Both the position numbers and the translations under genes were made by a program. This document shows, piece after piece, positions 36,168 to 47,426 of a DNA stretch of 64,000 bases. Position 1 is the stretch's first letter; each line of letters begins with the position of its first letter. The notes beneath the pieces are model-generated. The model had not been told where the DNA came from. It ran no database searches and saw nothing but the letters and a program-made list of their open reading frames with translations. The stretch covers positions 186,001 through 250,000 of the forward strand of contig NDFF03000383.1 in the NCBI GenBank assembly GCA_002150815.3. The letters are read 5' to 3'. The stretch is from Grammothele lineata. Lineage: Eukaryota > Basidiomycota > Agaricomycetes > Polyporales > Polyporaceae.

Positions 36168-37620
36168 CTAATTCTTCTTGGGACGAATGGCGGGAGCAGT
36201 CGGCCACCGGTCGAAGTGCCCCGCGTAGCGATGGAAGGTACCGTACTCGGACCCGTCACCCTGTAAAGTCACATATCAGCCGCCGCATGATCGGATGGAG
36301 GGAGACAGAAACGTACAAAGAGCGTGTACATCGTCCCCTTGTCAAAGGGCGACGCCGCTTCAATCTTCGCGATGTGCTCGTCCGAGAGCGCAACGGAAAG
36401 CGCGGCGATGTTCCCCTGGAGATGCTCTACCTTGCGCCCGCCGATGATGGGGAACACGTACGGTGTCTTCTGCATCACGTACGCGATTGCGACTGGAGGG
36501 CGTACGTGTTACACATTTCGGATCAAAATCTTAAACTCGAGGGGGACACACCAGCTTGGATGTTCGGTGCACCGACCTCCGCGGCAACCTCCTCAAGAAC
36601 TTTCGCCACCGCCCGCTCCTTCTCGTTGCGCTCCCACTCGGGGCCAAGGAAGGCACGTCCTGAGTTTTCAGCAAGTCAACGTCAGCCCGTGCTCGTAAGA
36701 CACAACAAGCTAGAGATGCTCACCTTTCTCCCCGGTCTCTCGCCTCTTCTGTTCTTCTGCGTCCGTCCGGATCTTCCCCGCAGCAAGGACGTTCCATGGC
36801 GCGAGTGCCATACCCTCCGCACGCGCCATCGGGATGATGTCTCGCTCGAAGTCGCGTTCGAGCACGCTCCACGCGCCTTGATACACCACGAACGGCGTCT
36901 TCCCGTGGTCCCGCGCATACCGGTTCGCGCTCGAGACAATCCAGGCGGGCGTGTCGGAGATACCGAGGTAAAGAACCTTGCCGGACATGACGAGTGCGTG
37001 CAGGCCGTTCATGACCTCCTCAATGGGGGTGGTGTAGTCCCACTACGAGCATTCGCGGCGAATTAACCTGACTGTATGCGCGAGGATGAGCTATCTACGT
37101 ACCCAGTGAACGTAGAGGATGTCAATATACGAGGTGCGAAGCTTCTTGAGCGACTCCTCAACGCTAAGGTTCATGGCCTTCAAGTTATTGCCCGCCCACG
37201 CCGTGTGCTGTTTGATGTCGGTCCGCCCGCGTTTCGGGTTCGTCGAGTACTGCAAAGAGACCTACATAAGCATTCCCCATCCTCGCGGTAGGGAAGTTCA
37301 GGATCCGAGCGCACCTTGGTCGCGATGACCATCTGGTCCCGGATCCCCCGCGTCTCCATCCACTCTCCGATGAACATCTCCGACGTCTCGTCCTGGTAGT
37401 TGCCCGCCGTGTCGATGAAGTTCCCGCCGGCCTCGTAGAACGCGTCGAGCAGCTTGAAGCTCGACTCCTTGTCCATCGCCCCGAGCGCAGACCATTTGTC
37501 CCCGATGCTCATTGCGCCAAGGCAGAGCGGGGAGACGTGGAGGCCGGCGCTGGGCGCGAGAGGGCGGTGGCGGCCGAGGTTGGTCGCGGGGTGAGGAGGC
37601 TGAGCCCACAAATTTGACAT
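36168..37620 (-). CDS. Aldo-keto reductase, aryl-alcohol dehydrogenase-like
   Basis: Six exons (37315-37620, 37103-37249, 36724-37042, 36552-36659, 36317-36492, 36168-36260) give 382 aa, the usual length for fungal aryl-alcohol dehydrogenases. The AKR catalytic tetrad is complete: D70 in [11 protein letters not shown]75, K102 in VIATK and H150 in ILYVHW. Later blocks are [50 protein letters not shown] and [19 protein letters not shown], the last matching the NADP-binding end of the barrel. Relatives reduce aryl aldehydes to alcohols with NADPH, for example during lignin-derived aromatic turnover in white-rot fungi. The substrate here is inferred only. A truncated pseudogene copy lies at 1.5-2.1 kb. 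Confidence 0.92.
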
Positions 37621-37715
37621 GTTGCTGGTGAAGTGCGGAAAGGAAGTTGGTAGGAGTGTTGGTTGGGTGCCGTGTGCTATGTGCTGTGTGTTGGGCTGAA
37701 CGGCGGACGCTACGG

Positions 37716-37728
37716 GTTTTTTATACGC
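37716..37728 (-). promoter_or_regulatory. TATA box of the aldo-keto reductase gene
   Basis: The minus strand reads cgcgtataaaaaa about 100 bp before the ATG at 37620. The box and following CAGCCCAACACA leader are shared with the AKR pseudogene at 1.4 kb. Confidence 0.6.
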
Positions 37729-39405
37729 GTCGAGCTCGGCGGTGGTGTGGAGACGGCAGACGATGCCTCTTGAACGCGTATGCAGGTCGGAGGGCGGCGC
37801 ATGTTTGAAAGCTGAAGACGCGTGTTATGACCGAGGCCTGCCCGTTTTCCGGTCGGAGGTGCGGGGGGAGGGGACGTTCTGAAAACTGCCATGCAAGTTC
37901 ACGAGTGAGGCGAAACCGAGCGAAGGACGCTACGGATAAGTAAGCGGCGGGTTGTTCCTATCACCAGACCGATAGTAGCCAAGGTAAGAGCGCGAAGCTA
38001 TGGAATAAACCCGCTCTTGTAGCTATTTGTGATGAGATCAATTTCCGTTCTACAAGAGTAAACAATGGCGGATTACGGCGAATACACCTTATGTAATACT
38101 TATTGACAAAGCATTAGAAAAACTGACATCACCGATCGGTGACTGAGCTTCCCGAGCATTGCCCGAACGGATTCAAGGCGTCGGACCCACATCCTAGTCC
38201 GCCATGAATGACATCGAGTATAGCGGCTGCGCACGGCACACAACGTCGACCCCACGGCCGATGTGAGTGTTGGGCCGAGATCGCGTTCACGCCCCCCTCG
38301 AGCAATGTTTGGAAAACGCAAAGAGTAACCAGATGCGATAAGTACAGGGCATGATCAATAAATTTAAAGTCCGATGTTATCGCTGATACAACGATTAACG
38401 CCCGCTTCAAGGAGCAATTGAGCCTGAAGGTAGAGTGATACAAACGCTTGCTCCGAGCCTTCTGTCAGTTTCAAGGTCTTTGCCGTTATGGTCTTACTCT
38501 AAAGTCGCATAGACTGCATCGTCCCCATCAAGCCCCCATGCAATCAAAGCATCAAGGATCTCGTCAATGTGGCTCCGGGTTTGATCAGCTTCGGTTTTCG
38601 ATGTTACTCAACTTGTAGTCGACTTCCAGCTGCTAGCAAGTCACCGTGTTGTATGCCCAAATTGGGGTGAGTAGGAAACTGCTTGGTGATTGGTCTAGCC
38701 CACTGACATTGTGCACCGTGACGCCTCTCTCGTGACCTCAGCACACGGCCCCTTCAAGTTCTAAATCGCGCTTTCCATAGCGATATACTGGACCCTCCGC
38801 CAACGCGCGTCAACTTGTTGCTACCCAACGGGCTATACATCCCTTCTTCCTCATCTCGTTCGCTGTGTACAACGTACCCGTGATCTCCCACGACGGAGAG
38901 GATTACCGGAAGCTTAAAGCGCCTCACCGTGCAGGGCTCGAAGATGGTCTGGTTGCAGCCAAATATACCTCCGACGATTACAACTGGAACTCTACCTTCG
39001 GGCTCCGAGTCTCATACTCATACAACGACATGAATTTGACCTCGGTGTCATGCGGAGAAACTGTGACAGACAGCAAGAAGTCATAGGATCCGAAGAAATT
39101 CGTGAGTGTCATGGTCCTAGGGCGCTCACGTAGACGATATACAGGTTCACGACTAAACGCGATCCTGTAGCCTCGCATGTTCGGGAGTGTCGGACCTCAG
39201 TGTCCTGAACCCCATGCTCGCCTTTTCCATGTTCTCATCTCGCTCAACGATGGCCGTGAAATAACCTCGCTAGCTGCGGCAGGAATCCGCTTGCCAAACG
39301 AAGGCCCCGGCAAGAACTACAGCGGTGCTAACCACCGATGGAAGCCGGAAAGACATATCCGTGTCGGTCTGTCTGTCCTCACCACTCGGGCTCCTTCACC
39401 GTATC
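37729..39405. other. Long intergenic region, no convincing gene
   Basis: Divergent spacer of about 1.7 kb. A 73-aa plus frame at 38865-39086 (MYNVPVISHDGEDYRKL...) has a protein-like composition but no splice context, domain or paralogue. Confidence 0.4.
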
Positions 39406-39420
39406 CGACAGCTATATAGG
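39406..39420 (+). promoter_or_regulatory. Core promoter (TATA) of secreted protein copy C
   Basis: The sequence cgacagctatatagg lies about 115 bp upstream of the ATG at 39533. It is identical in core to that of copy A and near-identical to that of copy B. Confidence 0.6.
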
Positions 39421-39532
39421 CTCACTGTTCTGCCTGAACCTATCCTCCATCCCCTACAGGTTCTTCAACTTCACCTCTACTTCTCTTTCGCTCTCTGCGC
39501 CTTACGCACTTTCTTCTATCAGCCTTCGAGCC

Positions 39533-40200
39533 ATGTTCGCCCTCAGCCTTGCTTCCGCCGTGCTCGCCACCATAACGTCCGTCGTCGGCGTCCCCCTCTC
39601 GTCTCGGGACCTCGCGCCCTTCTGCGCTTTCAACACGTCCGGGACGTCGTTCAATCTCACGGCGATGTTCACGGGCGACCAGAGCGACTCGGCCGACGCC
39701 CTGCTCCAGCTCACCTCGGGCGGTGCGATCTCAGGCTCTGAAATTTGGCTTCTCTCGGTCCGTGTTGCCGTTAGTTCGACCTCGATGGCATGTGCTAACG
39801 TCGGTCTGCCTTCCCAGCCGAACTCCACGTTCAGCGGGCCGTCCATCGTGTTCGAGATGGACGATGGCCGTTTGCTGCCTCTCCAGGACGGCACTGTCGT
39901 GGCCACCGACGCCAGCGTCAGCGAGGGCGACCCGGTCAGCTTCTTCACCGGGTCCGACCCCAGCGACGGATCCCAGGCTTACTGCGGTGTGGTACGTCGA
40001 TCCTTCACTGATGATGTCGGTGCACTAGAGATCTGATCGTATTCCTTCAGTCTGTCGACACGGGCGTGCCCCTCCTCGCGCTGAACGGGGACGCGGATTC
40101 GTGGTCCCTGTGCCCGGGCACCAACGGTGACTCGATCACGTACAACGCTACGGACCTGTCTCAGTGCCAGACGGTTAAAGTCCTCATCAACTTCATCTAA
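39533..40200 (+). CDS. Small secreted protein, family copy C
   Basis: Three exons (39533-39757, 39818-39991, 40051-40200) encode 182 aa. A signal peptide (MFALSLASAVLATITSVVG) is followed by the same four-cysteine mature domain as copy A, with FCAF, YCGV, LCPG and QCQT contexts. Conserved blocks are LTSGGAISGSEIWLLS, DDGRLLPLQDG, SEGDPVSFFTG and TGVPLLALNGD. The final exon is exactly 150 nt in all three copies, and intron positions coincide. No known domain was recognised; a secreted cell-surface or effector-like role is only a guess. Confidence 0.85.
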
Positions 40201-40601
40201 GTTGACTTACCTGGAAGACGGCCACACCGGGTGTATTGTCTCGTGCACGGTGCCCTTGATGCACGGAGGGCTTCCTGGACAGTAGACGGACATCTTCATT
40301 TCCTCACTCTACCGTAGTTCGTGGTAGACCGGACAGATTAGCTTGATACACGTTCATTGTTGTTACGCGTATAATATATCCTCCGCCGTTGTGGCATATT
40401 CAGCATCGATCGTGGTTAGTCGCTCGGGCTGAGTAATGTTGGAGTCAGATACACGAGCTTGCAGTCACCCAAGACTCTAGTGGGGATGGACACCAAGTGC
40501 TGTCCATCTCCAACACTAGGTTGTAGATTGAGATGTTAGATATGGCGCTACACATTAAGTGAACATTCGTGTTCCGCGGTTGATCGTCCTGGCTGTATCC
40601 C
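40201..40601. other. Intergenic between convergent genes, no gene seen
   Basis: 3' flanks of secreted copy C and of the F-box gene. A minus frame ending SSCI at about 40445 was checked as a possible pheromone but its tail is not a CaaX box. Confidence 0.5.
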
Positions 40602-42327
40602 CTACCGGCGGCCGTCCGGCAGCTCCCCAACAATTATACTTCCCTCCAGTTTGGAAGGTCCCGTAAGACGAGGGAACAGGCGTAGAAGGTATTCCTCCCA
40701 CTTTGCCTTCTGTCCCTCAAGAATGTCTCGTCCCTTCATACGCCATGCTTGAATCTTCAGCCTCTCGAGGGGGTGGATGAGCCCGGAATGGTTCATCCCC
40801 AGAGACGCGGCCTCGCCGGGAGTCAACTGGAGAATGCCCTCGTCCTCCGCCCCGCACCCTAGCTCCAGCGGTGGCAGCTCGATGTTGATGAGTCGCGGGC
40901 ACCAGTGACGGAAATGCCTCAACACCGTCGGCGATGGCACTGTCTGACAATCGGCCATCCACGTCTGCCTGTGTAACACGACACGGAAGGTTTCCAGCGC
41001 AGGCCACGCCCGTGCGGCGGCCGCGAAGTCAGCATCGCAGCCGGTGAGGTCGTGGGCATTCGCGAAAATAGCCGGGATTTGAGGACCCCTGGCCTTCATG
41101 GTGCAAACGAAGGAGCGCATGTCGTGCAGGGACAACAAGGGGGAGAAGAGGGCGCCGAAAGAAGGCGCGTGGCTGTAGATGAACAGATATAGTTCTTGCA
41201 GGCCCGGGGCGGCCATAGCAAGCGCCTCCATGCATGGGGTATATTCTGCGGGATCTGGCGGGTCCCATGCGGTATAGCTCGACACACGACGTATGCCGTA
41301 GGCGGGCTGAATCGTAAAGCGGCGCAGGGAGGGCGCGCGCAGGTGGGAGAGGAGAGGCGTGAGAGCGGCGTATAACCCGCACAAGGAAAGTTCAACCAAG
41401 CTGGAGGCTCCGAACATGCGCGACGGGGGCGCTGTCAGCCAATGCTCCTCCAGTTCTAGAGCCTGGTGTTCCAAGTCTAGGCGCTCGAGGCTTGACTCGC
41501 AGGCAAGGATGTGGAACACATTGGGGTCGGTAAAGCACAGGCTCTGGACCGCTTTGAGGTGGGGGAACGTGAGCAGCTCTTGCGCGGCATCCGTCTCCAC
41601 TGGTATGTTGAAGGAAAACGAACGTAGTAGCGGCGTTATCTGGCGGATGGGTTGTAGGATAGCGGCAATAGACATGGGCTCTGGTGGCTGCCGCTGGGAG
41701 CTAGAAATCTTCGCGGTAGACTGGGGTTCCCTTTGAATGGAAATGGCCCGCAGGCTAGAGGTACACAACGGGAGAAGGTCCGAAGAGCGAGTGGATGCCA
41801 CTGAGAGAGTGTGGACGCCAGGGAAGATCCCCTTTCCTTCCGTCCGCTCAAGAGTGAGTTGGATCAATTGAGTGGTAGCTTCGAGTGGCACATCGGATGT
41901 TATGACCAGGGAGCGCACATGTCCTGCATGCCAGAGGAAACGGGCCCAGATCTCGGGATTATCGTATAGTTTGGCAGATATCACCTAATACATGGCACGC
42001 CCGTTAGCTTCCACGCATGGGAGTCCAACGAACGTCACTTACCCCGAGAATACGCTCTCCCTGTGCATGATAAGAGTAATGATTGTAGGGAACACGGCTC
42101 GGTGGCGACAGAATATGCCATAAAGGAGCTAGTGTGTTCAATTCATTCCAGAGAACGGCTACGGCTGGCTTGTGGAACGCCCGGCAGACGCGTGCACAAT
42201 TCGGAAGATCGCTTGAGGTTATCTGCCCTATGGCCGGTTGGACGGTCCTGATGAAGTGGAGGATAATGTGCAAGAGATCGTCGTTCATGAGAACCATGAA
42301 TGACGCGGCCGGCGTGCAGACGGTCAT
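40602..42327 (-). CDS. F-box-like protein, paralogue of the 7.5 kb gene
   Basis: Two exons (42043-42327 and 40602-41984) give 555 aa. The F-box-like N-terminus is MNDDLLHIILHFI ... LPNCARVCRAFHKPAVAVLWNEL. Exon 2 begins VISAKLYDNPEIWARFLWHAG and contains LVELSLCGLYAALTPLL, GLQELYLFI and DLTGCDADFAAAARAWPALE, all shared with the 7516-9326 gene, as is the intron position. The start was set at the Met that aligns with the paralogue; an in-frame Met 15 codons upstream (42372) is also possible. It presumably acts as an SCF adaptor of unknown target. Confidence 0.85.
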
Positions 42328-43736
42328 AGTGATCGCTGTCTTCTGCTGTAATGTGGTCGTCCCTGCGTACACGCTAGGTAAGCTTAGAGAGTGGATGAAG
42401 GACAGACAGCATACCCCGAAAATTTCGTCGTCCCCGTAAGTAGCAGGAAGAGATAGAGTAGGGACGGGAACAAGCGAGTTGCCAGATCCCCATGCGGATG
42501 ACCGCGTGTTAGAGGCAGGATTCTATGATCAATAATGTAGCGATTGCAGCGTGCCTTGCGCTTGTGGGAGCGATCATACCGAAATGATTCGTGCATAATC
42601 CGGTGGCTGAAGCAGAAGTACATTGGGGATATACGTACATAGTAGCAAGATAATTGTGCGTATTCTAACACATGCATCGAACATACTATTGGTATGGTGG
42701 TCCCCCGCCATTCGTTTTCATGACCTCGTCCGTCGCGTCTCCCCTTGGCAGGCAAATTGTCGGCCCCACCGTCATATTAGTAAGAGATGAAGCAACACAC
42801 AGAGACTAGAGTCTATGTGTCACTCGGCATCAACTCCTGAAACAACGTCGTCTGTATTCCGACTCAGGGAAGACTCAGTAGGGGATGGATCTAAAGAGCA
42901 GTGCGGAGCACAAAAGGTGTTCGGGGGAACGCAAGAGGACTGGGCTGATGACACTCGCACCGTAAAACAAGCTCGCTGGCTGAGCGGCGAGTGTGTATGT
43001 AAATGCTCTCGAAGCGACCATAGAGACGAAAAGGCCTAGGGAGTCTGTCGGCCACACAAGGGCGGCGGCATTGTATAGACAGAGCGTTGATTTGGATATG
43101 CTGCTAATGTACTTTCTTGCGAGAGTGTGTTGGTGGCAACAAAAGTAAATACGTTCCAGCTGCAAAAAAGATCAGGTGCCAGCGAGTCGAAGCGGAAGAT
43201 AAGAAGGTGGCTTGTGCGGTCGACCTTTAGGCGGTGCGGGGGTTGCGTTATCGAGCTCGCTCGACGACCATTCCGAGGGGGGCATCTCCGTGATATCGTC
43301 CGGTGTTGTACCAAACAGCAGAGAAACGGTGCAGTGAAGAGGATAACAGCGAAGAAGCTTGAGGAAGGAGAACGACGTGTCAAGAGGTGTTGGAAGGTGT
43401 TGGATCGCACGATTCAGAACGCCCATCCTCCTTTCGGCGCTTAATCCGTTCACTTGATGATTAACACCAGGTTCAGCTGCAAGAAGTACGATTTTATCGT
43501 GACACGCTTTGATTACATTATTATGGGAGATATCAATCACATCCTATCCCATAGTGCGATATAATGAATGCAGTAATACGAATACGAAGAAATGAAAGTG
43601 TCAGACGGTAAGGTAGAGAAGATCAAAAGAAAAACCAGCAGCCGGCGATAATGGCGTCGAGGTAGCGTGAGTGCTCAAAAAGTCATGCTTAAGAAACAAA
43701 CTCACGTCGTGAGTCAGTCATTAGTGGATACCATGT
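42328..43736. other. Long intergenic region, no convincing gene
   Basis: Two opposed frames at 43127-43444 (plus) and 43172-43540 (minus) overlap and neither has support. The region holds the F-box promoter and the 3' flank of the WD40-type gene. Confidence 0.4.
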
Positions 43737-46700
43737 CTAAACGAAGGTAGTGACCTCTGGCGATAGAGAGATAGACTCTATCAGAGGAGGCGCTTGAGGC
43801 GATCCCGCCCAGACATTGACGGATCCATCCGCGTGTCCGGTCACAAAGCTGACGCGATCCTCTTGGTCCGAATGGCGCCACGCAATAGAGGTAACAGCTT
43901 TGCTATCCTTAGGCACGGGGAAGTGGTGAAGCAATGCCCCGCTCTCGCGATGCCACACATGTATTTCGCCAGCTGCAATGAAGCAGAAGAAACGGGCGAT
44001 GAGTCAGCACGACTCTTGAAAAAAGTCGCGACTATATAGCTTACTGGTTCCGGCACATAACACGAGCTCGTCGCGATTGCCTCCGAGAGCGAACTTGGCA
44101 CTGATCACTTCGGCATCCGGCATATACATTCGCGCCAGGGGAAGACGACTCTGGCCTCTCAACAATCTCAAGCGAAAGGATTGGGCGGGAACCTGTCAAC
44201 GATACCTCAGGTTGATGATCTAGAAAACGTGACAAATGGGTACATACATCTCCGCGACGGGAACTGATTATGACCGATTCGCCTTCTGAATCCACGCGAT
44301 GTGTCATTACTACATCCTTGATCTCGTGGTAGAAAGGTATTTCACTGGATAATGGAAGCAAGGCATAACTTCATAAGTACGAAAGGTTTCCTACGGTAGT
44401 CAAGGCATGATTACACGTACGTTTCCACTCGTTGCGCGGACGCATTGTACACTGCCGGGACAAGACAACTTCTCAGCGCCTCTGGTACAGTCAAATCAAC
44501 GTAGTCGATACGTACCAATAACCCTGGTTTCTGGCACGCAATTCCTACTCGGCCGGCTGCCGTTGATAGAGGATATCAGAGGCCCGGCGCAAATAAAGCG
44601 CGTCCCATCTCGAGAGGCACAGATATGGTGGAGGTCCACACGTTCAATAGGGAACTCTGCGACGGTTTTTCCTTCCAAATTCTGCAGGTATTACATCAGA
44701 TATGTCATCCCGCGTCTGCCTATGAGCAGCACAGTGACGTACTACCATCACGATGCTAGTGCTCCACTTCCTAGTCTTGCGGCCGTCTTCACGAACCACG
44801 TCTTGGAAGATCTCGGACGCCTTTTCGGCCACAAGAAATCCTGGAATGCTCTCAGCGTTCCGTCTTCACGCGAAACACACCAAGAAACGCACCGTCTCCC
44901 GAGGGCAGCCACGCAACCGACCGGATCGCAGCACCTGGACGTTTGATTTCGCGCCGCGATTTTCCGTCCTTACTCAGAGTTAGTCTGGAGACATGGGAGA
45001 AGGCGATGAAACGAATCCTCACCTTAGTCCATAGCTGCACCGTTAGCGCAGACCTTGCAAGCAAATAGTCCCCGTTCGGGGACCTGCGCAATTTCTTATC
45101 AGACATTCTAAGGAAGCGGTTGAAGGATTGCTCACCATATTAGCTGATGGACCGGAGGGTGGATTGATCTCATGAGGCACTTAAGACCAGATGGTTCCAG
45201 ATCCTAGATCTCCCATTGAGCAACGTAAAGAGGCTCTGACTTAATGGACACTCACATCGACTATGAAGATGCCCCAGCTGGGTTCTCTGCTACGAATTTC
45301 GTTGTAGGGAAGTCAGCATTGACCAGAGTTAGCGCAAAGCAGACCTATACATACCTCGCCGCAGCCATATACCGCCCATCGGGCGAAAATTGTATATCGC
45401 AGACGGCGGAGAGCGGGTACGGCTTCAGCGGCGGATTCTGCACCTGGACCGCCTGGAGACGCCAGCCCCATCTGATCTGCTGGAAACGCCTGTACATGAT
45501 GATGTTGAGTCTGTGCCATGATAGGAGCTGGACGGCTCGCTTGACGGAATCGTGCCCGTGCGTTTGGACCAAAGCGTGAACGTCCGGCTTTGAAGCGGAT
45601 GCCGCAGCTATGAGTGGTATTACAAAATGTTATTCGGGATGATACCGCTTCGATCCTCTAGTGAGGACAGACGTTACCTGGTGTTTCGAAGGACGCTTTC
45701 TCGGACGTAACGACAGTCGAGACCTGCGAAGGCCGTCCAGGCTGCGCCTCCTCGTCTGTCATGTTGTCGGATTTCCGAATCCACGGGAGTGACTTCAGTT
45801 CAAGTGTTTGCTCGACTAGAACCTTACTGGAAGCGGACAGGCGTGAGAAGCCATTCGCCAAGGCTGCTTCGGCCTCCCCGCGCTTGTACGTCCATAACTC
45901 CCATCCGATCCACCCGATGACGCTCAGAACGCCGATGACGCCAACCCCGGTTACAGCAGTTGTCAAGGCTTGAGTGACGACGTGCTGCGTGATTATCAAA
46001 ATCATCAGTCAGCGCCCAACATTGACAATCGAAAATGCGAATGGTTTGCTTACCTGGTCGGGGGAGAAAGTGAAAAGGACGATACCGACAGCGAACAGGA
46101 GTATGGAGAAGTACAAAGCTGCGAGAGGGGAGCTGTTGATCCACCCTTGTATCAGCCACGGCACGCGATGCTTGGGAGGGCGGCTAGTAGGTCATGAAAG
46201 GGAGGGCCAGAAATTCCATCAGGGCTTCTTCCGGAGACAATGCAAGCTCACGCACTATACGGATTGTTCCCAAGTCATCCCGAGCAAGCTGTGAACAGCA
46301 GCGCTCGCACCCAAGATCAACGACGTAAGCCAGAGCACATTGACTGTCGTCACTAGGTGATTGTCGGAAAGGATCAGCGAAAATTGGAGAGTTGACGCGG
46401 CGACGCTACAGAAGAAGATAGACATGTTGCTGATGTTAGAAAGTCCTGCATTCGTAGCCTCTTGTGCATCAAGAACGGCAGAAACGTCTGAGGAGAAAAG
46501 GTGTGAAGATTTTAACAAACAGTGTCGGGAGGAAGCTTACCTTTATCGGTGAGCTGAGCAAGCGAGGCTGTCATTGCTCCTACGCGATCCCCGATCTCGA
46601 TGCCGACGTTGTGGATATATTGTCTGACGCTGGAGCTCTTCAGAACCTCTGTGAATGTGTGAGACGTGCGCTCAAGAGCAGTGATTAGGACACGCACGTC

Positions 46701-47426
46701 TATGCTCTGTTAGGCAAGAAGCTCGATACTGTCTCGTTACTATTGAGTCGTGATTTATGGCCGTGGATGCCAACCAACACACCTTGAGATCCAGCTCCAG
46801 TTCCGCCATGGATCTGAGCAGCGCATGAACGCAAAAATCTGGAAAGTCCCCAAGCGAGTCCCTGAAGCGCGCCAAGTCTCCCACAAAGAGCAGTAGCTGC
46901 GTATGGAGCTCCGGAAGACGATCTTCGTCCGCATCTGTCTTCTCCTGCGCCTGCCGCCCGTGTGACGAGACCGTACCCTGCAACATATCGACGTCCTCTA
47001 GACTGTCCTTCTCAATATGCCTGGGAAAGATGACTGCGGCATTGCTCTGAAAGATGCGAAGGACTTCTCGAAGGCGATTCCGCATTGACGTTGACGCCGC
47101 GAGAATTCGGACCGAGCTTCCTAGCTTGCACACGGCCACTGAAAACATATGTACCTACATATGCCGTGAATGGGAAATATATCTGATTAATATGTGACCG
47201 CCAATGTTACCTGGTCCTCCAAATCCGTCATCTTTCTACAAGCGACGTTCAGCAGGAAAGTAACCGTGTAGCAGCGCTATCCGCACACACCTAGCAAATG
47301 CATTGTACTTGTCCGCTTCGAATAGTTGAACGCGCTCGATCGCAGACGCTACGTAAATGCCAGAAAGTTCAACAGGAGGTTATGATCGATAACGTGTGTC
47401 AACTCACATTCATCCTCGATGCTCAT
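43737..47426 (-). CDS. Membrane-anchored WD40-like repeat protein, paralogue A
   Basis: A gene of many exons. The first eight are well supported: 47408-47426, 47291-47348, 47211-47235, 46783-47154, 46541-46706, 46256-46487, 46054-46183 and 45678-45984. A helical N-terminal region (MSIEDESSAIERVQLFEADK...) comes first. Four predicted membrane segments follow (MSIFFCSVAASTLQFSL, VLWLTSLILGASAAVHSLL, LAALYFSILLFAVGIVLF, VTGVGVIGVLSVIGWIGW). After about 45600 come WD40-like repeat pieces: VCDIQFSPDGRYMAAA, RSPNGDYLLARSALTVQLW and HVWHRESGALLHHFPVP, ending VSFVTGHADGSVNVWAG. The downstream exon chain (45600-44000) was only partly resolved. The layout suggests a membrane-tethered beta-propeller scaffold; function is unknown. 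The first Met aligns with that of paralogue B. Confidence 0.75.

Noticed and set aside
38865..39086. 73-aa plus frame MYNVPVISHDGEDY...
   Set aside because: Composition looks acceptable, but there is no promoter, splice link or paralogue; not enough for a gene call.
40445..40507. Minus frame starting MDSTW and ending SSCI, resembling a pheromone
   Set aside because: The Cys is followed by one residue only, so there is no CaaX box; the MD-x-FF start and acidic block are missing.
43127..43540. Opposed basic (plus) and mixed (minus) frames
   Set aside because: They overlap on opposite strands, with no splice signals or recognisable domain.
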